Shown: one piece after another, positions 15,101-20,717 of the stretch | How positions within the stretch are numbered: position 1 is the stretch's first letter | Layout of the letters: each line of letters opens with the position of its first letter | IMG/VR virus record: IMGVR_UViG_3300025010_000093 | Location: 1 to 48,154 of that record | Direction: 5' to 3' (one strand) | DNA length: 48,154 nt | From: a virus | Notes under the pieces: generated by a model | Database searches by the model: none | What the model saw: only the letters and a program-made list of their open reading frames with translations | What the model was told of the DNA's origin: nothing | Made by a program: the position numbers and the translations under genes

Positions 15101-15835
15101 TTAGGCTGATTTAAGCTTTTCATAGAAATACTTCTGGCCTTTTCCGGTAATCCGAATTGTAAATTTCATAATGTCGCCATCCTCAGGCGTGCTTATTGGA
15201 GTAATCTTGACCTTGAAAAGTCCCATCTTGACATATTGAACTTTTGCATCCCACTGCGGTTTACGCTCTTTTGTGCGGTAAATATAGTCATGCACATGGA
15301 GCCATGAAAAGAATTGGTCTTGTCCTATTTTAATACCGTCATTGGCAAGAAGTTTGACATAGTCTCTGATAAGGATAGCACCCTTACTGTTGCCAACTGT
15401 CTTGCCAAACTCTGCGGCTGGGGTTAATTCTTTGATTATGTCGTCTCTTTCCTTTATACCGGATTCAAGGGAAAGTATCTTTTTATCAGCCATTTTGACA
15501 GCTCTTGCCATGACAGCCTCAGGAGTGTTCCATTGTCTTTCAAGTTCGATAAAATACTGTCTGGCTTGCTTACCCTTTTCGGTGCGCTGAATCATGCAGA
15601 GTTCTTTTGCCATTTCAACGGTGATTTGGTGATCTTGCTTGTTCTGTCCTCCGTGACTTTCGCTTTCCAAATTTGGAAGGCAAGTTTGGAAGTCGATGTT
15701 TTCATTAAATCCATACTCTGTCATTCTGTTAAACCATGTTGTATAGTTACTTTCCACTTCAAGGAATTCATGCAATGTTCTTGCTGATACCGTCTGTCTG
15801 TCGTTGTCATAGTTAATTGGAATTAGATTATTCAT
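15101..15835 (-). CDS. ant: Phage antirepressor (AntA/AntB + KilAC)
   Basis: 244 aa. The N-terminal AntA/AntB domain includes TVSARTLHEFLEVESNYTTW and later DHQITVEMAKELCMIQRTEK; after a helical linker the C-terminal KilAC domain has LIRDYVKLLANDGIKIGQD, FFSWLHVHDYIY and FTIRITGKGQKYF. Antirepressors of this type neutralise the phage repressor to allow lytic growth. It is the first large gene of the leftward early operon. ATG at 15835 after GAGGT. Confidence 0.92.
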   Translation of the reverse strand: MNNLIPINYDNDRQTVSARTLHEFLEVESNYTTWFNRMTEYGFNENIDFQTCLPNLESESHGGQNKQDHQITVEMAKELCMIQRTEKGKQARQYFIELERQWNTPEAVMARAVKMADKKILSLESGIKERDDIIKELTPAAEFGKTVGNSKGAILIRDYVKLLANDGIKIGQDQFFSWLHVHDYIYRTKERKPQWDAKVQYVKMGLFKVKITPISTPEDGDIMKFTIRITGKGQKYFYEKLKSA

Positions 15836-15900
15836 ATTTGTACCTCACATTTCCATATTTCTACTTTTGTGATAATATTGTGTCGAAAGGGGGTGATAAT

Positions 15901-16092
15901 GTGACTAAACCTGTAAATGTAAAGCCTGGCAACAATGTTCCTAAATCGGGTCAGTATGAGTTAACTGGAGTACACGGTGGGCATTTAGGTAAAGAGGCAA
16001 CCCTTGTTAAAAACGAAACCGTACCTCCTACCCCAAAACCTGGACAATCTTATACATTAGTTGACCCGACAAAGAACAATTCAGGCAAGTAA
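15901..16092 (+). CDS. YjzC-like small protein on the opposite strand
   Basis: 63 aa from the GTG at 15901, preceded by AAAGGGGG. The sequence (MTKPVNVKPGNNVPKSGQYE...) resembles the YjzC family: KPG near the start, a G-Q/V-Y-x-x-x-G segment, and a second basic PKPGQSY motif. YjzC-type proteins are small, uncharacterised and common in Firmicutes. It is transcribed against the early operon, between ant and the Cro-side genes, so it is probably an accessory gene (moron) with its own expression. Confidence 0.6.
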   Translation: MTKPVNVKPGNNVPKSGQYELTGVHGGHLGKEATLVKNETVPPTPKPGQSYTLVDPTKNNSGK

Positions 16093-16098
16093 TTCTCT

Positions 16099-16125
16099 AA
16101 GCTCTCTATTCACAGTAGAGAGCTT
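16099..16125. terminator. Symmetric hairpin between convergent genes
   Basis: AAGCTCTCTA pairs perfectly with TAGAGAGCTT around a 7-nt loop. It lies between the plus-strand YjzC-like gene and the minus-strand 55-aa gene, and the stem reads the same both ways. The T tract on plus is weak (CCCTATTT), so efficiency may depend on the long stem. Confidence 0.7.
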
Positions 16126-16127
16126 CC

Positions 16128-16295
16128 CTATTTATCAGAAACCAAGAATCCTTCTGTATCAAAAGTATCGGGCAGTAATTCGTAAATATTTTCTACGGTT
16201 ATTGAATTTGATGCGATTGTTTTTGCTTCTTCCAAACTGGAAGCTACTAAGATATGTCTTTTTGATTTGTTGTCCGTTGCAAAGTAATAATTCAT
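16128..16295 (-). CDS. Small hypothetical protein, 55 aa
   Basis: ATG at 16295 after AAGGAGG. The product starts MNYYFATDNKSKRHILVASS and ends FLVSDK; it looks like a compact alpha/beta fold. Second gene after the leftward promoter, downstream of the Cro-like gene. No family assigned. Confidence 0.65.
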   Translation of the reverse strand: MNYYFATDNKSKRHILVASSLEEAKTIASNSITVENIYELLPDTFDTEGFLVSDK

Positions 16296-16386
16296 TGTGA
16301 TTCCTCCTTTCCTTTGATGATTATTCATTAGCTTGTCCTCGCTTTTTGGTATATTTCTGAATTTGGTTGGATATATTAATATTGGG

Positions 16387-16626
16387 TCATGCTGTCCAAT
16401 TTTCTGGACGGTCAGATAAAAAAATATAGTCAAATGTAATTTTATCCAAATCCTTTGATTTCGACCTGAGAAGCACAAGTATTTTCCTTGCCTCTTTTGC
16501 TGTAAAGTCTACATTTTCGTTTAATTTATTGGAAATAGATGTGCGAGAAAGATTAATGTCTTTTGCGAACTGTCCCAAAGAATCGTATCCCGCAGTTGTA
16601 ATTGCTGCTTTTAGATTACGAAGCAC
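16387..16626 (-). CDS. Cro-like HTH regulator
   Basis: 79 aa from a GTG at 16626 after AAAGGGGG. Helix-turn-helix LGQFAKDINLSRTSISNKLN (residues about 17-36), the usual size for a phage Cro-type protein. It is the first gene of the leftward early transcript, divergent from the repressor gene, with operators on both sides of its promoter and a further operator-like site inside its own 3' end. It should shut off repressor synthesis during lytic growth. Confidence 0.8.
   Translation of the reverse strand: MLRNLKAAITTAGYDSLGQFAKDINLSRTSISNKLNENVDFTAKEARKILVLLRSKSKDLDKITFDYIFLSDRPENWTA
16393..16410. promoter_or_regulatory. Operator-like site O3 inside the Cro-like gene
   Basis: TGTCCA-N6-TGGACG, one mismatch from the operator consensus TGTCCA-N6-TGGACA seen in the intergenic region. 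It overlaps the last codons of the Cro-like gene, about 250 bp from the promoters, where looping by repressor could strengthen control. Confidence 0.6.
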
Positions 16627-16655
16627 ATTGGCACCCCCTTTTTATTGAATTTTGC

Positions 16656-16675
16656 TTGTCCAACTTACTGGACAA
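16656..16675. promoter_or_regulatory. Operator O1, perfect palindrome
   Basis: TTGTCCA-ACTTAC-TGGACAA, 7-bp perfect half-sites. It covers the start-site region of the leftward promoter (16680-16708), so bound repressor would block early transcription. Confidence 0.85.
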
Positions 16676-16679
16676 TTTC

Positions 16680-16708
16680 AGTATAGCACGTGCCTTTTTT
16701 ACTGTCAA
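16680..16708 (-). promoter_or_regulatory. Leftward early promoter
   Basis: Minus strand TTGACA, 17-bp spacer, TATACT: close to sigma-70 consensus and stronger than the opposing promoter. It drives the Cro-like gene and the early operon; operator O1 lies immediately downstream of the -10. Confidence 0.88.
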
Positions 16709-16730
16709 TGCATTTCCAAAAAAATATTTA

Positions 16731-16759
16731 TTTACAAACTGTCCAGTTTTGTGTACAAT
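16731..16759 (+). promoter_or_regulatory. Repressor (lysogenic) promoter
   Basis: Plus strand TTTACA, 17-bp spacer, TACAAT, about 28 bp from the repressor start codon. Operator O2 fills the spacer and overlaps the -10, allowing autoregulation. Confidence 0.82.
16740..16757. promoter_or_regulatory. Operator O2 within the repressor promoter
   Basis: TGTCCA-N6-TGTACA, one mismatch in the second half-site. It lies between the -35 and -10 of the repressor promoter, so occupancy should shut the promoter off. Confidence 0.72.
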
Positions 16760-16786
16760 AAAAAACGAGAAATGGAGGAAAGATAA

Positions 16787-17011
16787 ATGCAAGATATATC
16801 AATTGAAATTGGAAAAAGATTAAGATTATTAAGAGAAGAAAAAGGATTAAGCGTTAGGGATGTTGAAGCAAAATCAAACGTTCCAAAGTCTACAATAGGC
16901 CTGTATGAAAATGGAGAAGTTGACCAAAAAATAAAAGTGTTAAAAGCTTTAGCGGATTTTTACAACGAAGATATGGAGTGGGTTATAGCTTTAACAGATA
17001 AGAGAAGGTGA
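16787..17011 (+). CDS. CI-type repressor, HTH domain only
   Basis: 74 aa XRE-family helix-turn-helix: IGKRLRLLREEKGLSVRDVE, then NVPKSTIGLYENGE for the recognition helix region. There is no C-terminal S24 peptidase or oligomerisation domain, so RecA-stimulated self-cleavage cannot be how this repressor is inactivated. ATG at 16787 after GGAGG. Directly followed by the integrase gene (4-nt gap), so both are expressed in the lysogen. Confidence 0.85.
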   Translation: MQDISIEIGKRLRLLREEKGLSVRDVEAKSNVPKSTIGLYENGEVDQKIKVLKALADFYNEDMEWVIALTDKRR

Positions 17012-17015
17012 TTAT

Positions 17016-18191
17016 ATGTCTAAAACACGCAACCCAAATGGAGTTGGAAGTTATTCAAAGAGAAAGGACGGACGATCTAGGTGGAGACTAGAAAAGAATG
17101 GACGCAAATGGGATTTATCAGCAAAAACCCCCTCGGAGCTTCAGGCAAAAATAAATCAAGTTTCAGACGCCCCAGTTACAGACAATAAATATACTGCCGG
17201 CAAATGGTTTGATAAATGGCTTGAAAATTATGTTAAGTCTCTAAAAAAAGCCGCAACATATAACCAATACGAAAGCATCTACAGAATGCACATCAAAGAT
17301 AGAATAGGTTCATATAGAATTGCAGACATAAAATCTATCGATATTCAAAATGTAATTACTCACATGCACAAAAACAACATGAGTACAAAAACAATGAAAC
17401 ACGCTAAAACTGTAATGAATAGTGCATTTGCAAGGGCTGTCAAAAATAAGATAGTAAATGAAAATCCGGTTAAAGATATTGAAATACCTTCAAAGCAAGC
17501 TAAGCCCAGGAAAGTATTGTCATACGAGGAATTATCGAAACTGTTTAAAGCTATGAAAAATTCCCGCTGGTTATGGGCTATAAAATTTATGCTTGTAACT
17601 GGCATGAGGCGTGGAGAAATATTGGCTTTGAAATGGTCTGATATTGATTATGGGAATAAAAGAATAACTGTGGATGAATCCAACAGCGTAACTGGTCTGG
17701 GCGATACCAAAACTAGGATACATTATATACCCTTATCCGATAAGGCAATTTCTTATCTTAACGGACAAACAGAGCAGATAAAAAAGGAATGTAACCCCAA
17801 TATACTAAATAAAGACGGTACATTTAAAGAAAACTTAAAAGGATCTGATTGTCTTGTTTTTCCAACTCAAAAAGGTAAAATGATAAGTCCGAATACTTTT
17901 TACCATACAATGTGCCGTTATGCTGGACAAGCCGAGATAAAAGCCACACCTCATTGTCTAAGACACACCTTTGTATATTTGTCTCGGAACACATTGTCGT
18001 TGAAGGAGCTACAAAACATTTTGGGACACGATGAATCAACAACGACACTTGATATATATGGTGACATTTTAGACGAATCTACCAATAAAACTGCCGCACA
18101 GATAGATGAAATATTTAGCCAAGTGGATGAAGAATTTAAGAAGTTGGAAGAAAAGAAAAAACCAGCCTCATATTTAAGACGAGTAAAATAA
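17016..18191 (+). CDS. int: Tyrosine-recombinase integrase
   Basis: 391 aa, typical Firmicute phage length. The N-terminal region has the arm-binding motif (SYSKRKDGRSRWRLEKNGRK) and a SAM-like core-binding domain (KWFDKWLENYVKSL...). Catalytic residues are visible: Arg in VTGMRRGEILALKWSDID, HCLRHTFVYLS (H-x-x-R-H), LGHDE, and the nucleophilic Tyr in TTTLDIYGDI. It integrates at tRNA-Pro via the adjacent attP. ATG at 17016 after AGAAGGTG. Confidence 0.96.
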   Translation: MSKTRNPNGVGSYSKRKDGRSRWRLEKNGRKWDLSAKTPSELQAKINQVSDAPVTDNKYTAGKWFDKWLENYVKSLKKAATYNQYESIYRMHIKDRIGSYRIADIKSIDIQNVITHMHKNNMSTKTMKHAKTVMNSAFARAVKNKIVNENPVKDIEIPSKQAKPRKVLSYEELSKLFKAMKNSRWLWAIKFMLVTGMRRGEILALKWSDIDYGNKRITVDESNSVTGLGDTKTRIHYIPLSDKAISYLNGQTEQIKKECNPNILNKDGTFKENLKGSDCLVFPTQKGKMISPNTFYHTMCRYAGQAEIKATPHCLRHTFVYLSRNTLSLKELQNILGHDESTTTLDIYGDILDESTNKTAAQIDEIFSQVDEEFKKLEEKKKPASYLRRVK

Positions 18192-18246
18192 TGTCCCAGA
18201 ATAATCCCACTTTTATTTAAATAATGACTTGAATCTAACCCATATA

Positions 18247-18307
18247 TTGTAAACTTAAAAACCTTTAAATTGGCTATTTGTAAAGCGTTGAATGCAATTT
18301 GTAAACT
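18247..18307 (+). repeat. Three TTGTAAA(C/G) repeats, candidate integrase arm sites
   Basis: TTGTAAACT at 18247-18255 and 18299-18307, and TTGTAAAGC at 18278-18286, lie between the integrase stop and the tRNA core. Direct repeats in this position are typical of arm-type integrase binding sites. Confidence 0.5.
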
Positions 18308-18325
18308 ATTAAAAACAAGGACAAG

Positions 18326-18375
18326 CTTGGTTCGGGACCAAGAGGCCGTGGGTTCGAATCCCGCCACTCCGACCA
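18326..18375 (+). other. attP core: 3' half of tRNA-Pro(CGG)
   Basis: A complete anticodon arm CTTGG-TTCGGGA-CCAAG (anticodon CGG), variable loop, T-arm with GGTTCGAATCC and the acceptor 3' strand CACTCCG-ACCA, about 50 nt. The 5' half that would supply CGGAGTG and the D-arm is absent; the sequence upstream is integrase-side DNA. Phage genes flank both sides, so this is attP rather than attL or attR. Integration would restore an intact host tRNA-Pro gene. Confidence 0.88.
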
Positions 18376-18380
18376 GTTGA

Positions 18381-18424
18381 TAATAGCGGGCTACGAGATT
18401 TCGTAATCCGCTATTATTTTTATA
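18381..18424 (+). terminator. Terminator after the attP tRNA fragment
   Basis: TAATAGCGG/CCGCTATTA outer stem with an inner TACGA/TCGTA stem, followed by TTTTTAT. It ends the integrase transcript. Because it directly follows the tRNA end, it may also supply or replace the host tRNA terminator after integration. Confidence 0.85.
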
Positions 18425-18426
18425 AA

Positions 18427-18447
18427 TACCCCAGTTTTACCCCAGTT
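18427..18447 (+). repeat. Tandem TACCCCAGTT repeats beside attP
   Basis: TACCCCAGTT occurs twice (18427-18436 and 18438-18447), an 11-bp period that puts both copies on one face of the helix. The position right of the core makes them candidate arm-type sites for integrase or an excisionase. Confidence 0.5.
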
Positions 18448-18450
18448 ATA

Positions 18451-18705
18451 TTATTTTGCACTTAGACCATCGTTTAAGCATCCTTTATAAATAGTTTTTT
18501 CTGATTCAAGTTGATAATCGGATACTAATTTTTCATATGCAAGGAAAAGTTTCAATTGCGATTTTGATAAAGTCTCTTTGAGTTTACTTTCTGCCGAAAT
18601 AACAGATAGATTAATATCTTGTATTGGCGCACTTCCTGAGATAATTTCCTCACATCTTCTTTGAATGAATTCCTGAAACGCTTGACTGTTTAAAATTTCG
18701 TTCAT
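18451..18705 (-). CDS. SOS-regulated small protein, 84 aa
   Basis: 84 aa, helical and fairly acidic (MNEILNSQAFQEFIQRR... ending YKGCLNDGLSAK). ATG at 18705 after AGAAGGAG. Its promoter carries a near-perfect LexA box, and no other gene shares it. It lies directly across attP from the integrase, facing it. I do not recognise the family. Since the repressor lacks a protease domain, this gene is the best candidate for coupling induction to DNA damage, by acting as an antirepressor or excision factor (inference). Confidence 0.65.
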   Translation of the reverse strand: MNEILNSQAFQEFIQRRCEEIISGSAPIQDINLSVISAESKLKETLSKSQLKLFLAYEKLVSDYQLESEKTIYKGCLNDGLSAK

Positions 18706-18737
18706 AATGAATTCTCCTTCTGCTAATTAATTTAGTC

Positions 18738-18751
18738 CGAACATGTGTTCT
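18738..18751. promoter_or_regulatory. LexA (SOS) box
   Basis: CGAACATGTGTTCT: 13 of 14 bases fit the Gram-positive LexA consensus CGAAC-N4-GTTCG. It sits directly downstream of the -10 of the promoter for the 84-aa gene, an ideal repressing position. Confidence 0.85.
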
Positions 18752-18752
18752 T

Positions 18753-18781
18753 ATTTTACTCCTGTCATTACTGGATTGCAA
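18753..18781 (-). promoter_or_regulatory. Promoter of the SOS-regulated gene
   Basis: Minus strand TTGCAA, 17-bp spacer, TAAAAT, immediately upstream of the LexA box and about 50 bp from the start codon of the 84-aa gene. Confidence 0.72.
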
Positions 18782-18976
18782 TACCAATAATATTATTATA
18801 ATCCGTCCATAGGCCCATTTACAATAATCTATAAGCCTATATAATTCGACATAATATGCACAAATGTGAATTAAAATTGCTTGCGAGAATAGACATGGTA
18901 AGGCGTGTAGACATTCGACAAAATGTGACGTTACAGAAATTTAATTATTGTAAGATATGGCTTGAAAGGCGGACGG

Positions 18977-19009
18977 TTGTAAGTGTTTAGCCATACCCGT
19001 TACTTACAA
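18977..19009. repeat. Inverted repeat in a 290-bp gene-free region
   Basis: TTGTAAGT (18977-18984) and ACTTACAA (19002-19009) form perfect 8-bp arms; an overlapping GTTAC/GTAAC pair extends the symmetry. The surrounding 18782-19068 holds no gene. Located upstream of a plus-strand HTH gene, it may be that regulator's operator. Confidence 0.5.
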
Positions 19010-19068
19010 GGTAACAATCGGCTTTAAATTCCAATATTTATGGTAAAATCCCCATGAGGGATATCATA

Positions 19069-19278
19069 ATGTTTAAATGGCGCCTTAAGAAAATCCTAAG
19101 AAACAAAGAAATGACACAATCTGAATTTTCAAGAAGAACCGGCATGAGAAAAGCTACTGTGTTTTCTTATTGCCATGGCTATGTTAAGGAAGCCAGAATA
19201 AAGGATTTACATGCAATGTGTAAAGAGCTGGGTTGTCAAATATCTGATATTATCGAGTATGTTCCTGATAAAAAGTAA
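19069..19278 (+). CDS. XRE/Cro-family HTH regulator, 69 aa
   Basis: Start ATG at 19069 after GAGGG; an in-frame ATG at 19054 is too close to the -10-like TAAAAT (19044-19049). HTH spans KEMTQSEFSRRTGMRKATVF, and the C-terminal GCQISDIIEYVPDKK is the usual end of short XRE proteins. A second, isolated regulator on the plus strand between the SOS gene and the lysis genes, with its own terminator; it is presumably expressed in the lysogen. Confidence 0.82.
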   Translation: MFKWRLKKILRNKEMTQSEFSRRTGMRKATVFSYCHGYVKEARIKDLHAMCKELGCQISDIIEYVPDKK

Positions 19279-19333
19279 TTGACTTTTGTAAAATAATGTT
19301 ATATTATGCCTTTCATACCATTTTATTTTCCCG

Positions 19334-19356
19334 CCCGGTTGTCCGCCGGGTTTTTC
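19334..19356 (+). terminator. Terminator of the plus-strand HTH gene
   Basis: CCCGG-N7-CCGGG followed by TTTTTC on the plus strand, 55 nt past the HTH gene stop. Confidence 0.82.
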
Positions 19357-19363
19357 TTTGCAC

Positions 19364-19398
19364 AAAAAAATAGCCCTCCACCGATTAAGGCAGAGGGT
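19364..19398 (-). terminator. Terminator at the end of the late operon
   Basis: Minus strand CCCTCTGCC/GGTGGAGGG stem (with two G-T pairs) and a TTAATC loop, followed by CTATTTTTTT. It lies just downstream of the holin candidate and stops the late transcript before it reaches the plus-strand HTH gene. Confidence 0.82.
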
Positions 19399-19407
19399 AT
19401 GGGTAGG

Positions 19408-19590
19408 TCATTCAGCTTTCTTATCCTTCGTGAAAAAGTATGTAACTATCATAGTCGTGCAATTTGAAAATAGTAAAAATACCTTTTCGTCAATTGCCCT
19501 TCCACTTAGAACAATAGCAATCATGGTGAACACAAGCCCTATTGTTACAATGCTCTTTACATCAATCAGCCTTGCAATTTTCTCTCTCAT
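19408..19590 (-). CDS. Holin candidate, two membrane segments
   Basis: 60 aa with membrane segments SIVTIGLVFTMIAIVLSG and FLLFSNCTTMIVTYFF, a short charged N-terminus and a KDKKAE tail, i.e. class II holin topology. It directly follows the amidase gene and is the last gene of the late operon. Holins form the membrane lesions that release endolysin. Called from size, topology and position rather than from a family match. Confidence 0.65.
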   Translation of the reverse strand: MREKIARLIDVKSIVTIGLVFTMIAIVLSGRAIDEKVFLLFSNCTTMIVTYFFTKDKKAE

Positions 19591-19592
19591 TT

Positions 19593-20315
19593 CTATTCCC
19601 CTTTCATATCATAATTTTTAAACTTTAATAGCAGATAATATATGTCTTTGTCTACCATAGCCTTATTCAACCATTTTGCTTCATCCGTGAGTATCTTGCC
19701 AACAGCGTAAGATAGGACATCTTGTATGGTTTGCTCTTTGGTTGGCACATAAGCTATGCCGAAATATTCACATATTCCTTTGCAAATTTCATCGGCGCAT
19801 TCTTGTCTGAATGAATCCGTCATCAAGAGTTGAGCTTCTGCAAGGTTGTCCATAAACGCACATTCTACCAATACGGCTGGCATATCAGTTTCACGCAGCA
19901 CATAAAAGTTAGCAGTCAATACGCCCCTATCCTTCTGCTCCGTACCTTTGATTAGTTGTCTGTGAATAATAATTGCGGCTGTGCTGCTTTTTACTGATCC
20001 CGGGTAATGATATGTACTCACGCCATGCTGATTGCCCCATATACCGTTTAATGCGTTTGCGTGGATAGAAATATAAAAGTCTGCTTTTGCGTTATTAGCG
20101 GCATCTGTGCGTTGCTTAAGTGGCGTGTCTGTATCGGTTGGAGCAACCATTAAAGTTTTAAATCCGCATCGTTCAAGATTTACTTTTAGCAGATCTGCAA
20201 CCGCCCGGTTAAATTCATTTTCATGCATATACTGAGTTGTGCCAGGGAAAAACGGAGTGCGCTTTCCTGGGGTTTCCATGCCGTGACCATCGTCAATAGC
20301 TATTAATTTGCTCAT
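19593..20315 (-). CDS. N-acetylmuramoyl-L-alanine amidase (endolysin, Amidase_3)
   Basis: 240 aa. Zinc-amidase motifs in order: IAIDDGHGMETPG (first His), HENEFNRAVADLL (Glu), YISIHANALNG (second His) and AVLVECAFMDN (catalytic Glu). Residues past about 175 form a short C-terminal helical domain, perhaps for wall binding. It cleaves the bond between muramic acid and the stem peptide. Start ATG at 20315 with GGGGGA; the longer TTG start is unlikely. Sits between the XhlA-like gene and the holin candidate. Confidence 0.93.
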   Translation of the reverse strand: MSKLIAIDDGHGMETPGKRTPFFPGTTQYMHENEFNRAVADLLKVNLERCGFKTLMVAPTDTDTPLKQRTDAANNAKADFYISIHANALNGIWGNQHGVSTYHYPGSVKSSTAAIIIHRQLIKGTEQKDRGVLTANFYVLRETDMPAVLVECAFMDNLAEAQLLMTDSFRQECADEICKGICEYFGIAYVPTKEQTIQDVLSYAVGKILTDEAKWLNKAMVDKDIYYLLLKFKNYDMKGE

Positions 20316-20316
20316 C

Positions 20317-20586
20317 CTATATTCCCCCAATCACTTTCCCGACATATTCGGGTCCTAATATCACTGCCAACAATACAACAGCAATGATAAATACTGATAC
20401 CGTAAGCATCTTATCAAATATACTTTTCTTGCCTATACTGTCTACCATGATAGTGAGTTTCAATACTGCATCTTCTACTGAATCTATTCGGTCTGAATGG
20501 TTGTTCAATCGTTGCTCCGTTCTATTCATGCTCTCATCTACTCCTTTGTGTATTGCCTTGCAAGTTTCGCCCGATACATTCTCCAT
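20317..20586 (-). CDS. XhlA-like membrane protein of the lysis cassette
   Basis: 89 aa from the ATG at 20586 (AAGGCGGTG). The N-terminal two thirds is an amphipathic coiled coil (MNRTEQRLNNHSDRIDSVED), then one membrane segment (MLTVSVFIIAVVLLAVILGP) near the C-terminus: the hemolysin XhlA/holin-accessory layout. It probably works with the holin and amidase in lysis. Confidence 0.78.
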   Translation of the reverse strand: MENVSGETCKAIHKGVDESMNRTEQRLNNHSDRIDSVEDAVLKLTIMVDSIGKKSIFDKMLTVSVFIIAVVLLAVILGPEYVGKVIGGI

Positions 20587-20666
20587 CTTGCACCGCCTTT
20601 CGTTATGTGATAATATTGATAAACCTTCCTTTGTTAGCGCACCGCCGACAAAAGGAGGGCATAAAT

Positions 20667-20698
20667 AAGCCTCCTTGGTCTGAACACCTTGGAGGCTT
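20667..20698 (-). terminator. Hairpin between ejection-protein gene and lysis cassette
   Basis: AAGCCTCC and GGAGGCTT pair perfectly with additional inner GG/CC pairing. The downstream minus-strand sequence is TATTTATG, so this is a weak terminator or an RNA-processing/pausing hairpin separating structural from lysis genes. Confidence 0.55.
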
Positions 20699-20717
20699 CT
20701 GAGTTTAAACCTACAAA

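Noticed and set aside
14715-15104. 129-codon plus-strand frame opposite the gene-free stretch
   Set aside because: Opposes all neighbours, has no ribosome site, and low-complexity Ser/Pro/Cys composition typical of a chance frame in GC-richer DNA.
17951-18367. 138-codon minus-strand frame crossing the integrase end and attP
   Set aside because: Covers the conserved integrase active site and tRNA core in antisense; starts inside the tRNA segment without a ribosome site.
18326-18375. Functional tRNA-Pro gene
   Set aside because: The acceptor 5' strand and D-arm are missing; only the 3' half is present, as expected for attP.
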